Below are positions 8,055 to 15,522 of a stretch of 64,000 nt of DNA, piece by piece. This stretch comes from Candidatus Altimarinota bacterium (GTDB taxonomy: Bacteria; Patescibacteriota; Gracilibacteria; UBA4473). Location: positions 1-64,000 of the forward strand of contig JAIPGI010000003.1 in the NCBI GenBank assembly GCA_021736215.1, in the 5' to 3' direction. Both the position numbers and the translations under genes were made by a program. Positions within the stretch are counted from its first letter, which is position 1. Each line of letters opens with the position of its first letter. Below the pieces are notes generated by a model. That model was not told the origin of the DNA. It worked only from the letters and a program-made list of their open reading frames with translations, and searched no databases.

Positions 8055-8855
8055 ATGAAAATCGCCTCTTGGAACGTGAATGGCATCCGTGCAATTGAAC
8101 GCAAAGGCGAACTGGACAGATTTTTAAAGGCCTATAAGCCCGATATATTGCTCTTGCAGGAGACCAAGGCGAAATCAGACCAACTCTCAGCAGAGCTAAC
8201 AGAACATCCAGAATACGAGCAGTTCTATCATTCCGCTGAGAAGCCAGGATATGCCGGGACAGCGATTTGGATCAAAAAGGAACTATTAATCCCGGGTTCA
8301 AAGAATTCCCAGAACCCGGGATTGGATTTTCAAACAGGAATGCCAAATTGTAACGATGACGAGGGAAGGATTTCCAAAATAGATATCGGAGCGTGGTCTG
8401 TTTTGGGCATATATTTCCCCAATGGAGGGAAGTCGCCTGAAGCATGGAAAGGAAAATTAGAATTCTATGAGCAGTTTTTATCGTATGTAAACATACTTCG
8501 TTCGGAAGGGAAAAAGGTCATTTGGGCAGGAGATGTAAATTGTGCCCATCAGGAAATAGATTTGGCACGACCTCGGGAAAATGATGGGAAAATAGGATTT
8601 CATCCGCGAGAGCGTGCATGGATGAATAAAGTCGTTGACAATGGTTGGGTGGATACTTTCCGAGCTCTCCACGGTGATGAGATAGTATACTCATGGTGGG
8701 ATGTCGTTACGCGATCACGAGAGCGCAATGTGGGCTGGAGAATTGATTATTTTTTTATCGACAAAGCACTTCTTTCTCACGTCAAAAATATCCAATACCT
8801 TACCAGCCAAATGGGATCGGATCACTGTCCCGTGATGATAGAAATTCAGAGTTAA
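8055..8855 (+). CDS. xth: Exodeoxyribonuclease III (AP endonuclease)
   Basis: A DNA repair nuclease cleaving at abasic sites. Active-site residues are visible across 266 residues: N8 (SWNVNGIR), E36 (LLQETK), D160 and N162 (WAGDVNCAH), and D256-H257 (GSDHCPV). Residues about 79-91 are encoded by a palindromic element (8288-8323) inserted in frame in a surface-loop region between the conserved GTA.W and the later core strands. A TAGAAT at 8042-8047 puts the expected transcription start at or next to the ATG. The stop overlaps the convergent 8852 gene. Confidence 0.95.
   Translation: MKIASWNVNGIRAIERKGELDRFLKAYKPDILLLQETKAKSDQLSAELTEHPEYEQFYHSAEKPGYAGTAIWIKKELLIPGSKNSQNPGLDFQTGMPNCNDDEGRISKIDIGAWSVLGIYFPNGGKSPEAWKGKLEFYEQFLSYVNILRSEGKKVIWAGDVNCAHQEIDLARPRENDGKIGFHPRERAWMNKVVDNGWVDTFRALHGDEIVYSWWDVVTRSRERNVGWRIDYFFIDKALLSHVKNIQYLTSQMGSDHCPVMIEIQS
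8288..8323. repeat. Palindromic element family A inside xth
   Basis: A 36-bp element with 12-bp perfect arms (AATCCCGGGTTC and GAACCCGGGATT) around a 12-nt loop. It lies in frame in the exonuclease III gene. A related copy with the same CCCGGGTTC core and a similar loop (GAATTCC versus GAAATTCC) is inside the M24 peptidase gene at 18537-18570. Confidence 0.85.
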
Positions 8856-9046
8856 TCGTCTGTTCCATCCCTGCCATATTCTATTGTCGTGATATAGCTC
8901 ATAAGACTCTGTTCGACTTTATTTGTGGTTATTTCCACAAGGGAATTTGGAAGATCAACTTTATTTTTTCTTGCTTCAGATACAAATGCCAGAAGGGCTT
9001 CATGAATAGAAGCGGAAGATTGATGGTCAGGGGTATTTTGTAACAT
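8852..9046 (-). CDS. Small hypothetical protein
   Basis: A 64-residue acidic protein with a helical pattern and no recognised domain. It starts 9 nt after the stop of the HAD-like gene on the same strand and so may be its operon partner. Its stop overlaps the xth stop. It is kept because the spacing and reading frame are clean, but it is short and unsupported by homology. Confidence 0.45.
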   Translation of the reverse strand: MLQNTPDHQSSASIHEALLAFVSEARKNKVDLPNSLVEITTNKVEQSLMSYITTIEYGRDGTDD

Positions 9047-9055
9047 GATATGAAA

Positions 9056-10246
9056 TTATTTTTTTGAGAGTTTTTTAGAAACAAACGCTTCTTTGGGTGA
9101 TTGTTCGAGGAACCACATTCGATTCAACATTGAAGGATTGAAATTATCATCCAATATTTGTTTTACCTTGTTTCTGAATTTCGAAATGACTTCTTCAATA
9201 TTTTTTTGAGGGTTATAAGTAACAATAAAAATTCCTTCATTTTCGAGCGCGGCTGCGCCCATGGGGCCGTCATTATTCACGGAATCACCAACAGCAATGC
9301 GAAATATTTTTTTCTCAGAAAGAGCACTTTGTTTCATTTTTTCGGCTTTTCGAGGTCCAAAAAGAGGCTCTCCTTTTATAACAGGAGAGGGGAACTGATT
9401 ATTTTTATCACGCAGAGTTTTTGTTGCAATGATGTCATTATTTCCATGAAAAATGTCAGAAAGGGCAGGAGAAGAAACAATAACTTGACGAACGAGTCTT
9501 TGAAGATTCGTTGTTACTATTTTTTGGGACGAATTTTTATTTTTCGTGAGTTCAGTAAGAACAGATACTATTGGTTCATTTAATTCTACGCCATGGTCCT
9601 GAATAATTTTTTTGGTAAATGAGGTAATCTTTTTTGGAGTATGTCCCGCTAAAAAACGTATACGAGAAAAAATAACATTCCCAAAAAATTCAGAAAAATA
9701 AGACTCCAGTTTGAGAATTGTCTGATCAAAAAGTTCCATTTTTTGGGCGAATTCATTTAATTCTTCTTCTGTTCTTTCGTTTTTGAGCTTTCCATACAAG
9801 GAAGATAATTCTTCATATAATGTCCACAAAATTTTAATTCCTTCGCTTTCAGGAGTGCGTTTCTCCCGTTTCAAATCAGGATTTTTTCCGTGAGCACCCT
9901 CTTTGACAATGCGATAATAAGAAAGATCGTCATCATCCTTTACTGGGTTTTTCGGCAGAAGAATATCTTGAAATTGTTCAGGCGTATAAAGTTTCCAAAA
10001 ACTTGAGTCTTGAATCTGTTCTCGAAAAAGTTTATTTCCCCAATCACCCAAGACCAATGTGTCGTCAAAATCGACTCCTGTGAGAGTATCATCCAAGAAC
10101 TTGTTTGTTAGATATTCCTCGAAAAGGTTCTTTAGGGGAACTGGGGTCTTCTTTAATTCGGAGAGTGCAGTTTCAAAAAAACGCCATCGTTTTTCTGTTT
10201 TTTCCTGGTCTGCGGCTGTATAAACTTTGATATCTTCCAATTGCAT
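9056..10246 (-). CDS. HAD-superfamily phosphatase-like protein with large insert
   Basis: A 396-residue protein with the four HAD motifs: D59 and D61 (VDFDDTLVLGD), T244/T245 (KIVTTNLQRL), a lysine near 299-302 (RKAEKMK), and GDSVNND at 319-325. The spacing between motifs I and II is about 180 residues, filled with a helical, charged cap domain of no known family; about 55 extra residues precede motif I. It is therefore a divergent phosphatase of unknown substrate. Residues 284-293 (FPSPVIKGEP) are encoded by a family B palindrome at 9366-9392. Confidence 0.75.
   Translation of the reverse strand: MQLEDIKVYTAADQEKTEKRWRFFETALSELKKTPVPLKNLFEEYLTNKFLDDTLTGVDFDDTLVLGDWGNKLFREQIQDSSFWKLYTPEQFQDILLPKNPVKDDDDLSYYRIVKEGAHGKNPDLKREKRTPESEGIKILWTLYEELSSLYGKLKNERTEEELNEFAQKMELFDQTILKLESYFSEFFGNVIFSRIRFLAGHTPKKITSFTKKIIQDHGVELNEPIVSVLTELTKNKNSSQKIVTTNLQRLVRQVIVSSPALSDIFHGNNDIIATKTLRDKNNQFPSPVIKGEPLFGPRKAEKMKQSALSEKKIFRIAVGDSVNNDGPMGAAALENEGIFIVTYNPQKNIEEVISKFRNKVKQILDDNFNPSMLNRMWFLEQSPKEAFVSKKLSKK
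9366..9392. repeat. Family B palindrome inside HAD-like gene
   Basis: CTCTCCTTTTATAACAGGAGAG forms a short inverted repeat within the coding sequence, between HAD motifs II and IV of the 9056-10246 gene. The flanks resemble the GGGGAG/CTCTCC elements found elsewhere in the window. The reading frame is kept. Confidence 0.55.
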
Positions 10247-10294
10247 AAGATTTGTTTGAAGTCATTCTTCATATATTTCATTAAAAGTCAATAT

Positions 10295-11389
10295 CTACAC
10301 GTTGAACCGAAAATGCATCACATCACCGTCTTGAACAACATATTCTTTCCCTTCAATACGAAGACGTCCTTTTTCTTTGGCACCTTGTTCGCCGTTGTAA
10401 GCAATATAATCGGCGTATGAAATGACCTCTGCCTTGATAAATCCTTTTTCGAAATCCGTATGGATTTCTCCAGCAGCTTGTGGAGCGGTTGAGTTTCGGC
10501 GAATAGTCCATGCACGAACCTCTTTGGGACCTGCTGTGAAATAACTTTCGAGTCCTAAAATATTGAAACTTTGGTGAATTAAGTTTTCAAGACCTGAGTG
10601 TTTGGCACCGAGTTCCGCCAAAAATTCATGAGCTTCTTCGAGAGAAAGAGTCGCGAGTTCTGCCTCGATTTTGGCACATACAGGAATAATCGGAATGGCA
10701 GAATTCGCTCCTATTTTGGCACGGAATTTTGCCTCATCAAATGTAGGAAAGTCGATTTCTGAGACATTGGCAACAATGATGAATTTTTTCATCGTGAGGA
10801 GTTGAAACCTTTTTGCTGCGGCAGATTCTTCTTCTGATAATTCGAGGGAAGAGGCAAGAATACCTTCCTCAAGCGATTTTTTTATTTTTTCGAGAACGGA
10901 AAGGTCTATTTTTGCCTCTTTATCTCCACTACGAGCTTTGCGTATAACGGAATCAATTTGTCGTTCTGCGCTCTGTAAATCTGCCAAAATAAGTTCCGTA
11001 ACAATAATCTCCCAGTCATTTCGAGGATCAATTTCTCCAGCAACATGATGAACATTTGTATCAGTGAAGTCTCGTAATACATGACAAATGGCATTACATT
11101 CCCTGATATGAGAAAGGAACTGGTTTCCGAGTCCTTCTCCCTGAGAGGCTCCCTTCACGAGTCCGGCGATATCAACGAATTCAACGATAGAGGGAACAAT
11201 TTTTTCTGGATGGACGATTTCCGCTAATTTTTTGAGCCGACTATCGGGTACTTCCACAATCCCGACATTAGGATCAATGGTGCAGAACGGAAAATTTGCT
11301 GCTGCGGCTTTACTAGAACGCGTTAAAGCGTTGAAAAGTGTTGATTTTCCAACATTTGGGAGACCGACAATTCCGATTTTGAGATTCAT
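10295..11389 (-). CDS. ychF: Ribosome-binding ATPase YchF/OLA1
   Basis: A universally conserved Obg-related P-loop protein of 364 residues that binds ribosomes and prefers ATP. G1 is GLPNVGKST near the N-terminus, G3 is DIAGLVKGASQGEGLGNQF, and the G4 position reads NVSE in place of NKxD, as expected for ATP preference. A coiled coil and a C-terminal TGS domain (AWTIRRNSTAPQAAGEIH) follow. The start at 11389 (MNLKIGIVG) is set by family alignment; longer readings would overlap dedA. It follows dedA by 5 nt. Confidence 0.95.
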   Translation of the reverse strand: MNLKIGIVGLPNVGKSTLFNALTRSSKAAAANFPFCTIDPNVGIVEVPDSRLKKLAEIVHPEKIVPSIVEFVDIAGLVKGASQGEGLGNQFLSHIRECNAICHVLRDFTDTNVHHVAGEIDPRNDWEIIVTELILADLQSAERQIDSVIRKARSGDKEAKIDLSVLEKIKKSLEEGILASSLELSEEESAAAKRFQLLTMKKFIIVANVSEIDFPTFDEAKFRAKIGANSAIPIIPVCAKIEAELATLSLEEAHEFLAELGAKHSGLENLIHQSFNILGLESYFTAGPKEVRAWTIRRNSTAPQAAGEIHTDFEKGFIKAEVISYADYIAYNGEQGAKEKGRLRIEGKEYVVQDGDVMHFRFNV

Positions 11390-11394
11390 GATTT

Positions 11395-12015
11395 TTAGAA
11401 AAAAGGAATATCTTTTACTATTTTTTTCTTCACTTTCAGGCGCAGTATATTCAAAAGTAAAACAATACAAACCACAACAATCATACTTCCCCACAAAGAC
11501 CATTTCCCAGCAGTTCGCCAAGCCTCTCCGAGGAAATATCCTAAACCAAGATGCGTAATAACCCAACTCACCCCTCCCAATACATTCCAAGTCCAAAAAT
11601 CTTTTTTATTCATATGAGACATTCCTGCGACATATGGAACAATCCCTCGTAGGGGAGCAATGAAGCGTCCGAGAAATAAGCTTATACCTCGATTTTCATG
11701 AACAAAATCATTTCCCTTTTGAAGGAGTGCTTGGGCTTTTTCATTTTTAAATCGATAGAAAAAAAATCTTTTTTCACCAATCCAAAAACTCAAAAAATCC
11801 CCCAAAAGAGAGCCTATACTTCCAAAGAAAACCATATCCCAAAAATAAATCTGTCCAGAAAAAGCGAGAAATCCAGCAAAAACAACAACAATACTTCCTG
11901 GAATAAGAAGTCCGACAAAAGGCAATGACTCCAATAAAACGATAAAAAGAATAATCCAATAATCTAAAATTCGAAATTTCTCCAAGAGGGGAAGAAGCCA
12001 GTCAAATAAATGCAT
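11395..12015 (-). CDS. DedA-family membrane protein
   Basis: A 206-residue inner-membrane protein of the DedA/SNARE-associated family, linked to lipid flipping and membrane homeostasis. Typical sequence is ESLPFVGLLIPGSIVVVFAGFLA, then GDFLSFWIG and FLGRFIAPLRGIVPYVAGMS, with the conserved arginines and glycines. About five hydrophobic segments are visible. It sits between a small membrane protein gene (8 nt upstream) and ychF (5 nt downstream), so the three probably form one operon. Confidence 0.93.
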   Translation of the reverse strand: MHLFDWLLPLLEKFRILDYWIILFIVLLESLPFVGLLIPGSIVVVFAGFLAFSGQIYFWDMVFFGSIGSLLGDFLSFWIGEKRFFFYRFKNEKAQALLQKGNDFVHENRGISLFLGRFIAPLRGIVPYVAGMSHMNKKDFWTWNVLGGVSWVITHLGLGYFLGEAWRTAGKWSLWGSMIVVVCIVLLLNILRLKVKKKIVKDIPFF

Positions 12016-12023
12016 AACAATGA

Positions 12024-12314
12024 TTATTTCTTATTTCTTCTAAATATTCGACCCCAAAGAGAGAGGTCCTCTTTTCCTGGTTCGTATCCTCCTAATTCAT
12101 GCAAAGATCCGTCAGGAAGGTACAAGAGCAAAAGTCCTAAAATCAAGGAGGTGAGATCGCTCAGGATTCTATTTTTTGGAAATAAATACATATCCAACAA
12201 ATCCCATAATCCTCGCCAAACACCCACTATACCAATGACAATAACCATGTTTCTCACGAAATCACCATCCCAACGGAGAGAGAGACCTTGGAATTTATTT
12301 TTCAGCTTTTTCAT
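12024..12314 (-). CDS. Hypothetical membrane protein
   Basis: A 96-residue protein with two hydrophobic segments (about residues 20-40 and 50-70) and a short soluble C-terminus rich in charged residues. The start MKKLKNKFQGL is chosen over a longer reading because it begins just before the first conserved-looking basic stretch. It lies 8 nt upstream of dedA on the same strand. No family is recognised. Confidence 0.6.
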   Translation of the reverse strand: MKKLKNKFQGLSLRWDGDFVRNMVIVIGIVGVWRGLWDLLDMYLFPKNRILSDLTSLILGLLLLYLPDGSLHELGGYEPGKEDLSLWGRIFRRNKK

Positions 12315-12460
12315 CGTGTGAAATTCTACAACTTCAACATAAATAAACAAGGAGGGAAAGCTATTTTTCTTGACCAAGAAATGTGTTCGGAATAAAAACG
12401 TAAATGACTGGAATGTACGTGTTCTTTTCTGAATCTTTTTCTCCTAATCAAAGATAAAAG

Positions 12461-12600
12461 GGACCGGAATCTATCTGCTCCGTGGAGTAGATACTATGGG
12501 ACCCACCTCGCCTTGCGAGGAAAAATCGACTCGGAGAAGCACGGCATGCCGGTGTCAAAACAAACAAAAGAAACCCCGCGAAAGCGGGGTTTTCTGTTTT
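12461..12600 (+). ncRNA. Candidate structured small RNA
   Basis: The stretch folds by eye into an RNA-like structure: a 10-bp hairpin at 12472-12493 (TATCTGCTCC paired with GGAGTAGATA), a 6-bp hairpin at 12506-12520 (CCTCGC/GCGAGG), a CGGCATGCCG palindrome at 12542, and a closing pairing of GGACCGG (12461) with CCGGTGTC (12549-12556). A strong Rho-independent terminator follows at 12572-12600. No protein gene follows on the plus strand, so it is not a leader or riboswitch. It does not show the core motifs of SRP RNA, RNase P RNA or tmRNA. The promoter is not clear (GATAAA at 12453 is possible). Confidence 0.5.
12572..12600 (+). terminator. Rho-independent terminator
   Basis: An 8-bp perfect stem AACCCCGC/GCGGGGTT closed by a GAAA tetraloop and followed by a T-rich tail (TTTCTGTTTTG). 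It ends the candidate RNA at 12461 and faces plus-strand transcription. Confidence 0.8.
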
Positions 12601-12682
12601 GTTTCATCATTCCCGTGACCCGTTTCTGCCCCACAGGTTATGCTGGGAAAGCAAAATAAAAAGAATGAGAGAGTGTCTGGCA

Positions 12683-12797
12683 GCCCTCCCCCTTTGAAAA
12701 AGGGGGAAGAGAAGGGGGATTTAAAACCCCTCCACCTCCCCTTTTCAAGGGGAGAGAAATCCACCCCAAACCCCTCCTTTGACAAAGGAGGAGAGGG
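12683..12797. repeat. Cluster of family B palindromes
   Basis: Three successive hairpins: CCCTCCCCC/GGGGGAAGAG, CTCCCCTTTTCAAGGGGAG, and CCCTCCTTTGACAAAGGAGG, joined by GGGGGATTTAAAACCCC. This is the same kind of compound element found inside comF (58921-59094). The short open frames across it encode only Pro/Lys-rich repeat translation and are not genes. Confidence 0.8.
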
Positions 12798-13052
12798 TAT
12801 TAAATGGAATTCCCTTTTCGTTTCTCTTCGCGAAACGTGCAGTACGCTTTTTATAAAAAAGAGAATACCTTCTGTACTCTCATTTTACAAAAAGCTCCCT
12901 TTCGTTTCGAACGCATCTGGCTCTGCCAAAAGGCAGAACGCGACCAGGAGGGGATTTACACAAGAGAGAACAATCTAAAAAAAATAAATTTTTCGAAACT
13001 CTTTTGCTTCTGTTTTGAATCCGAAGATCCAAAATACCCTTAGTGCCTCTAG
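12798..13052. other. Intergenic region 3' of 16S rRNA
   Basis: No gene is seen. On the RNA strand (minus) this is the 16S trailer. A small hairpin CTCTGCC/GGCAGA lies near 12920 and a T-run lies near 12978-12990. No tRNA, 23S or 5S sequence follows the 16S here. Confidence 0.6.
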
Positions 13053-14533
13053 AAAAGGCGATGATCCATCCGCACATTCCCGTACGGATACCTTGTTACG
13101 ACTTAAGCCCAGTCACTGGTTTCACCTTAGGCCACCATTTATTGGCAGACTTCGGGCGCCCCCAGCTCCCATGCCTTGACGGGCGGTGAGTACAAGACCC
13201 AGGAACATATTCAACGTACCATGACTGATATACGTTTACTAGCGATTCCGGCTTCATGAGGTCGAGTTGCAGACCTCAATCCGAACTGAGACAAGTTTTC
13301 TCCGATTGGCTCCCTGTTACCAGATTGCTTCGGTTTGTACTTGCCATTGTATCGTGGGTGTAGCCCCAGACATAAGGGCCATGCTGATTTGACGTCATCC
13401 TCACCTTCCTCCGGTTTATGACCGGCAGTCTCGTGTGAAAATACAACACACGATGAGGGTTGCGCTCGTTCACGGACTTAACCGAACACCTCAAGGCACG
13501 AGCTGACGGCAACCATGCAGCGCCTGTCACTAGTCCAGCCGAACTGACTTCTCTGTTTCCAGAAAATACGACTAGGATGTCAAGTCTGGGTAAGGTTACT
13601 CGCTTATTGACGAATTAAACCCCGCGATCCACCGCTTGTGTGGGTCCCCGTCTATTCCTTTGTGTTTTAATCTTGCGATCGTAGTACACAGGCGGCATGC
13701 TTAACGGGTTACCTTAGGCACTGATTCCAGGTCGAGGGAACCAACACCGAGCATGCATCGTTTACGGCGTGGACTACACGGGTATCTAATCCGTTTCGCT
13801 CCCCACGCTTTCGTCCCTGAGTGTCAGGAATGGGCCAGTATGCTGCCTTCGCTTTTGGTGTTCCTGTGCATATCTACGGATTTTACCCCTACTTGCACAA
13901 TTCCACATACCTCTCCCATCCTCTAGCGAGATAGTTTCCATCACAGCACCGATGTTAAGCACCAGTATTTAATGACAGACTTACCTCACCACCTGCGGAC
14001 GCTTTACGCCCAATAATTCCGGATAACGCTTGCCCCTTACGTATTACCGCGGCTGCTGGCACGTAATTAGCCGGGGCTTATTCCTGAGGTACCGTCAGAT
14101 TTTCGTCCCTCAGAAAAGGTGTTTACACTCCGAAAAGCTTCATCCACCACGCGGTGTCGCTCCGTCAGACTTTCGTCCATTGCGGAAGATTCTCTACTGC
14201 TGCCTCCCGTAGGAGTATGGGCCGTGTCTCAGTCCCATCGCGCCTGGTCATGCTCTCACACCAGGTACCCGTCATCGCCTTGGTAGGCCTTTACCCCACC
14301 AACAAGCTGATAGGCCACAAGCCTCTCCCGTACCGCCTGAGCTTTACTCTTGCGAGACCATCCGGTATTAGCTTCGCTTTCGCGAAGTTATCCCTGAGTA
14401 CGGGGTAAGTTCTTATGTATTACTCGCTCGTCCGCCACTTTCCACCCGAATAAATCCGAGTTTCACGTTCGACTTGCATGTATTAAACGCACCGCCAGCG
14501 TTCATCCTGAGCTAGGATCAAACTCTCTATAAA
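13053..14533 (-). rRNA. rrs: 16S ribosomal RNA
   Basis: Small-subunit rRNA read on the minus strand. Universal sites are present: AGAGTTTGATC (start side, 14516-14526), the CAGCAGCCGCGGTAATACG decoding-site region near 14040, and the GTAACAAGG and h45 region near 13090. The length is about 1481 nt, shorter than the 1542 nt of E. coli. The 3' end reads GGATCATCGCCTTTTCT in place of GGATCACCTCCTTTCT, so the anti-Shine-Dalgarno core is altered. The h45 stem itself is well paired. Ends are placed by analogy with E. coli. The gene is not followed by 23S. Confidence 0.95.
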
Positions 14534-15076
14534 GAAAAGAAGTCTTTACTAAACGACCGAAGTCGATTTCGAAACACTAGCAAGCCAGCGTTCACCCCGC
14601 GTTCGCGGGGTCAAACTTCTATAAAGAAAGTTTGAAAATAAATTTTCAAATAAATTCAAAGGAAAAAACAATTGTTTTTGTAAATGCGTTCGAAATGAAA
14701 AAGAGCTTTATCGTCGTCAGCGACTCCATTTCCTCATAATTTACTTCGTAAATAATTGAGAATACTTCATCGCTTCCTCCTCTCCCCATCCCATGCTTTG
14801 CATGCTCTGGGGGCCCCGTTTGGGCGCTTTCCAACTGAGAAAGCCGGCGGAGTGTATCAAATAATTTAGTGCTGTCAAATGATTTTTTGGAGTTTTTGCG
14901 AGGACTTACAAAAACAAAGGAAAAAAGAACTTCTAAACAATGTTTTGTTGTCTAAAAATTTCTATTCGTCAAACTCCTTCCTCTTCGTATTCCCACCCTT
15001 GAGTTGTTCCGTAAGAATCATGTATACAATTCTCCTTTTACTTGTCATTACTGGAGAGTTGCCAGTGTTTATTCCC
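14534..15076. other. 16S leader and upstream intergenic region
   Basis: No protein gene is seen. From the promoter at 14851-14878 a leader of about 310 nt runs to the 16S 5' end. It holds a GC hairpin ACCCCGC-GTTC-GCGGGGT at 14594-14611 and, next to it, a GTGAACGCTGGC copy resembling the 16S sequence ATGAACGCTGGC near its 5' end. Positions 14879-15076 hold only the 3' flank of the 15077 gene. Confidence 0.6.
14851..14878 (-). promoter_or_regulatory. 16S rRNA promoter
   Basis: On the minus strand a perfect -35 TTGACA (14873-14878), a 16-nt spacer and -10 TACACT (14851-14856). The start point is expected near 14844. The same -10 variant is seen before rpsP. Confidence 0.8.
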
Positions 15077-15403
15077 CTATTTGAAGGGATAGTTACCCTC
15101 AATTATTGTCACACCAGCAATAGTGAGAGACTTGAGATCCTTTGTCACCCATCCTTTCTCTACAAGACTTTGAACGAGTTCCGGATCTTCCTCCCCAATA
15201 GACATTTCTGGATTTTCATAAATTCTTTTCGCCAAATCAACTTCTGCGTTGGTAGAATTCATCAATACATTTCGCACAGCAGTTTTAAAGTAATGTTGAG
15301 TTCCATCGTATGTATCTTTTTTGTTGAAAATGTTTTTTACTTTCTCAACAATTCCAAGGCTTTGATCTTGATTCAGTCCGGTAGCAGTTTCATTGTTTTT
15401 CAT
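15077..15403 (-). CDS. Hypothetical protein with strong leaderless promoter
   Basis: A 108-residue soluble protein of unknown family, with a charged N-terminus (MKNNETATG) and a C-terminal part resembling a small helical domain. The start at 15403 is set by a perfect promoter, TTGACA (15433-15438), 17 nt, TATAAT (15410-15415), whose start point falls on the ATG itself. Longer readings would begin upstream of the promoter. The strength of the promoter suggests a highly expressed small protein. Confidence 0.75.
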   Translation of the reverse strand: MKNNETATGLNQDQSLGIVEKVKNIFNKKDTYDGTQHYFKTAVRNVLMNSTNAEVDLAKRIYENPEMSIGEEDPELVQSLVEKGWVTKDLKSLTIAGVTIIEGNYPFK

Positions 15404-15409
15404 ATCCCT

Positions 15410-15438
15410 ATTATACATTTTTTTACGCAGAATGTCAA
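15410..15438 (-). promoter_or_regulatory. Consensus promoter, leaderless
   Basis: TTGACA (15433-15438) and TATAAT (15410-15415) with a 17-nt spacer, both perfect matches to the vegetative consensus. Only 6 nt separate the -10 from the ATG of the 15077-15403 gene, so its mRNA should begin at or next to the start codon. Confidence 0.85.
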
Positions 15439-15475
15439 TGCGTGGAGATGAAGAATTGTCTTGGGGGAATGAGTG

Positions 15476-15504
15476 TTGACTTTCTTGTAACTTAATGTTA
15501 CAAT
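15476..15504 (+). promoter_or_regulatory. Promoter of 15523 gene
   Basis: TTGACT (15476-15481), a 17-nt spacer, TACAAT (15499-15504). The start point near 15511 gives a leader of about 12 nt. Confidence 0.8.
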
Positions 15505-15522
15505 AAAAGGTCATATATTCCC

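Noticed and set aside
12683-12797. CRISPR array
   Set aside because: The repeats are unlike each other in spacing and sequence, are palindromic, and no cas genes are near.
12640-12978. Open frames across the palindrome cluster
   Set aside because: They translate the repeats (Pro/Lys-rich) and have no start signal or family match.
13276-14408. Open frames within the 16S gene
   Set aside because: The DNA is 16S rRNA with universal sites; frames are chance.
14879-15451. 190-codon plus-strand frame opposite the 15077 gene
   Set aside because: It is antisense to a gene with a consensus promoter and has no family match.
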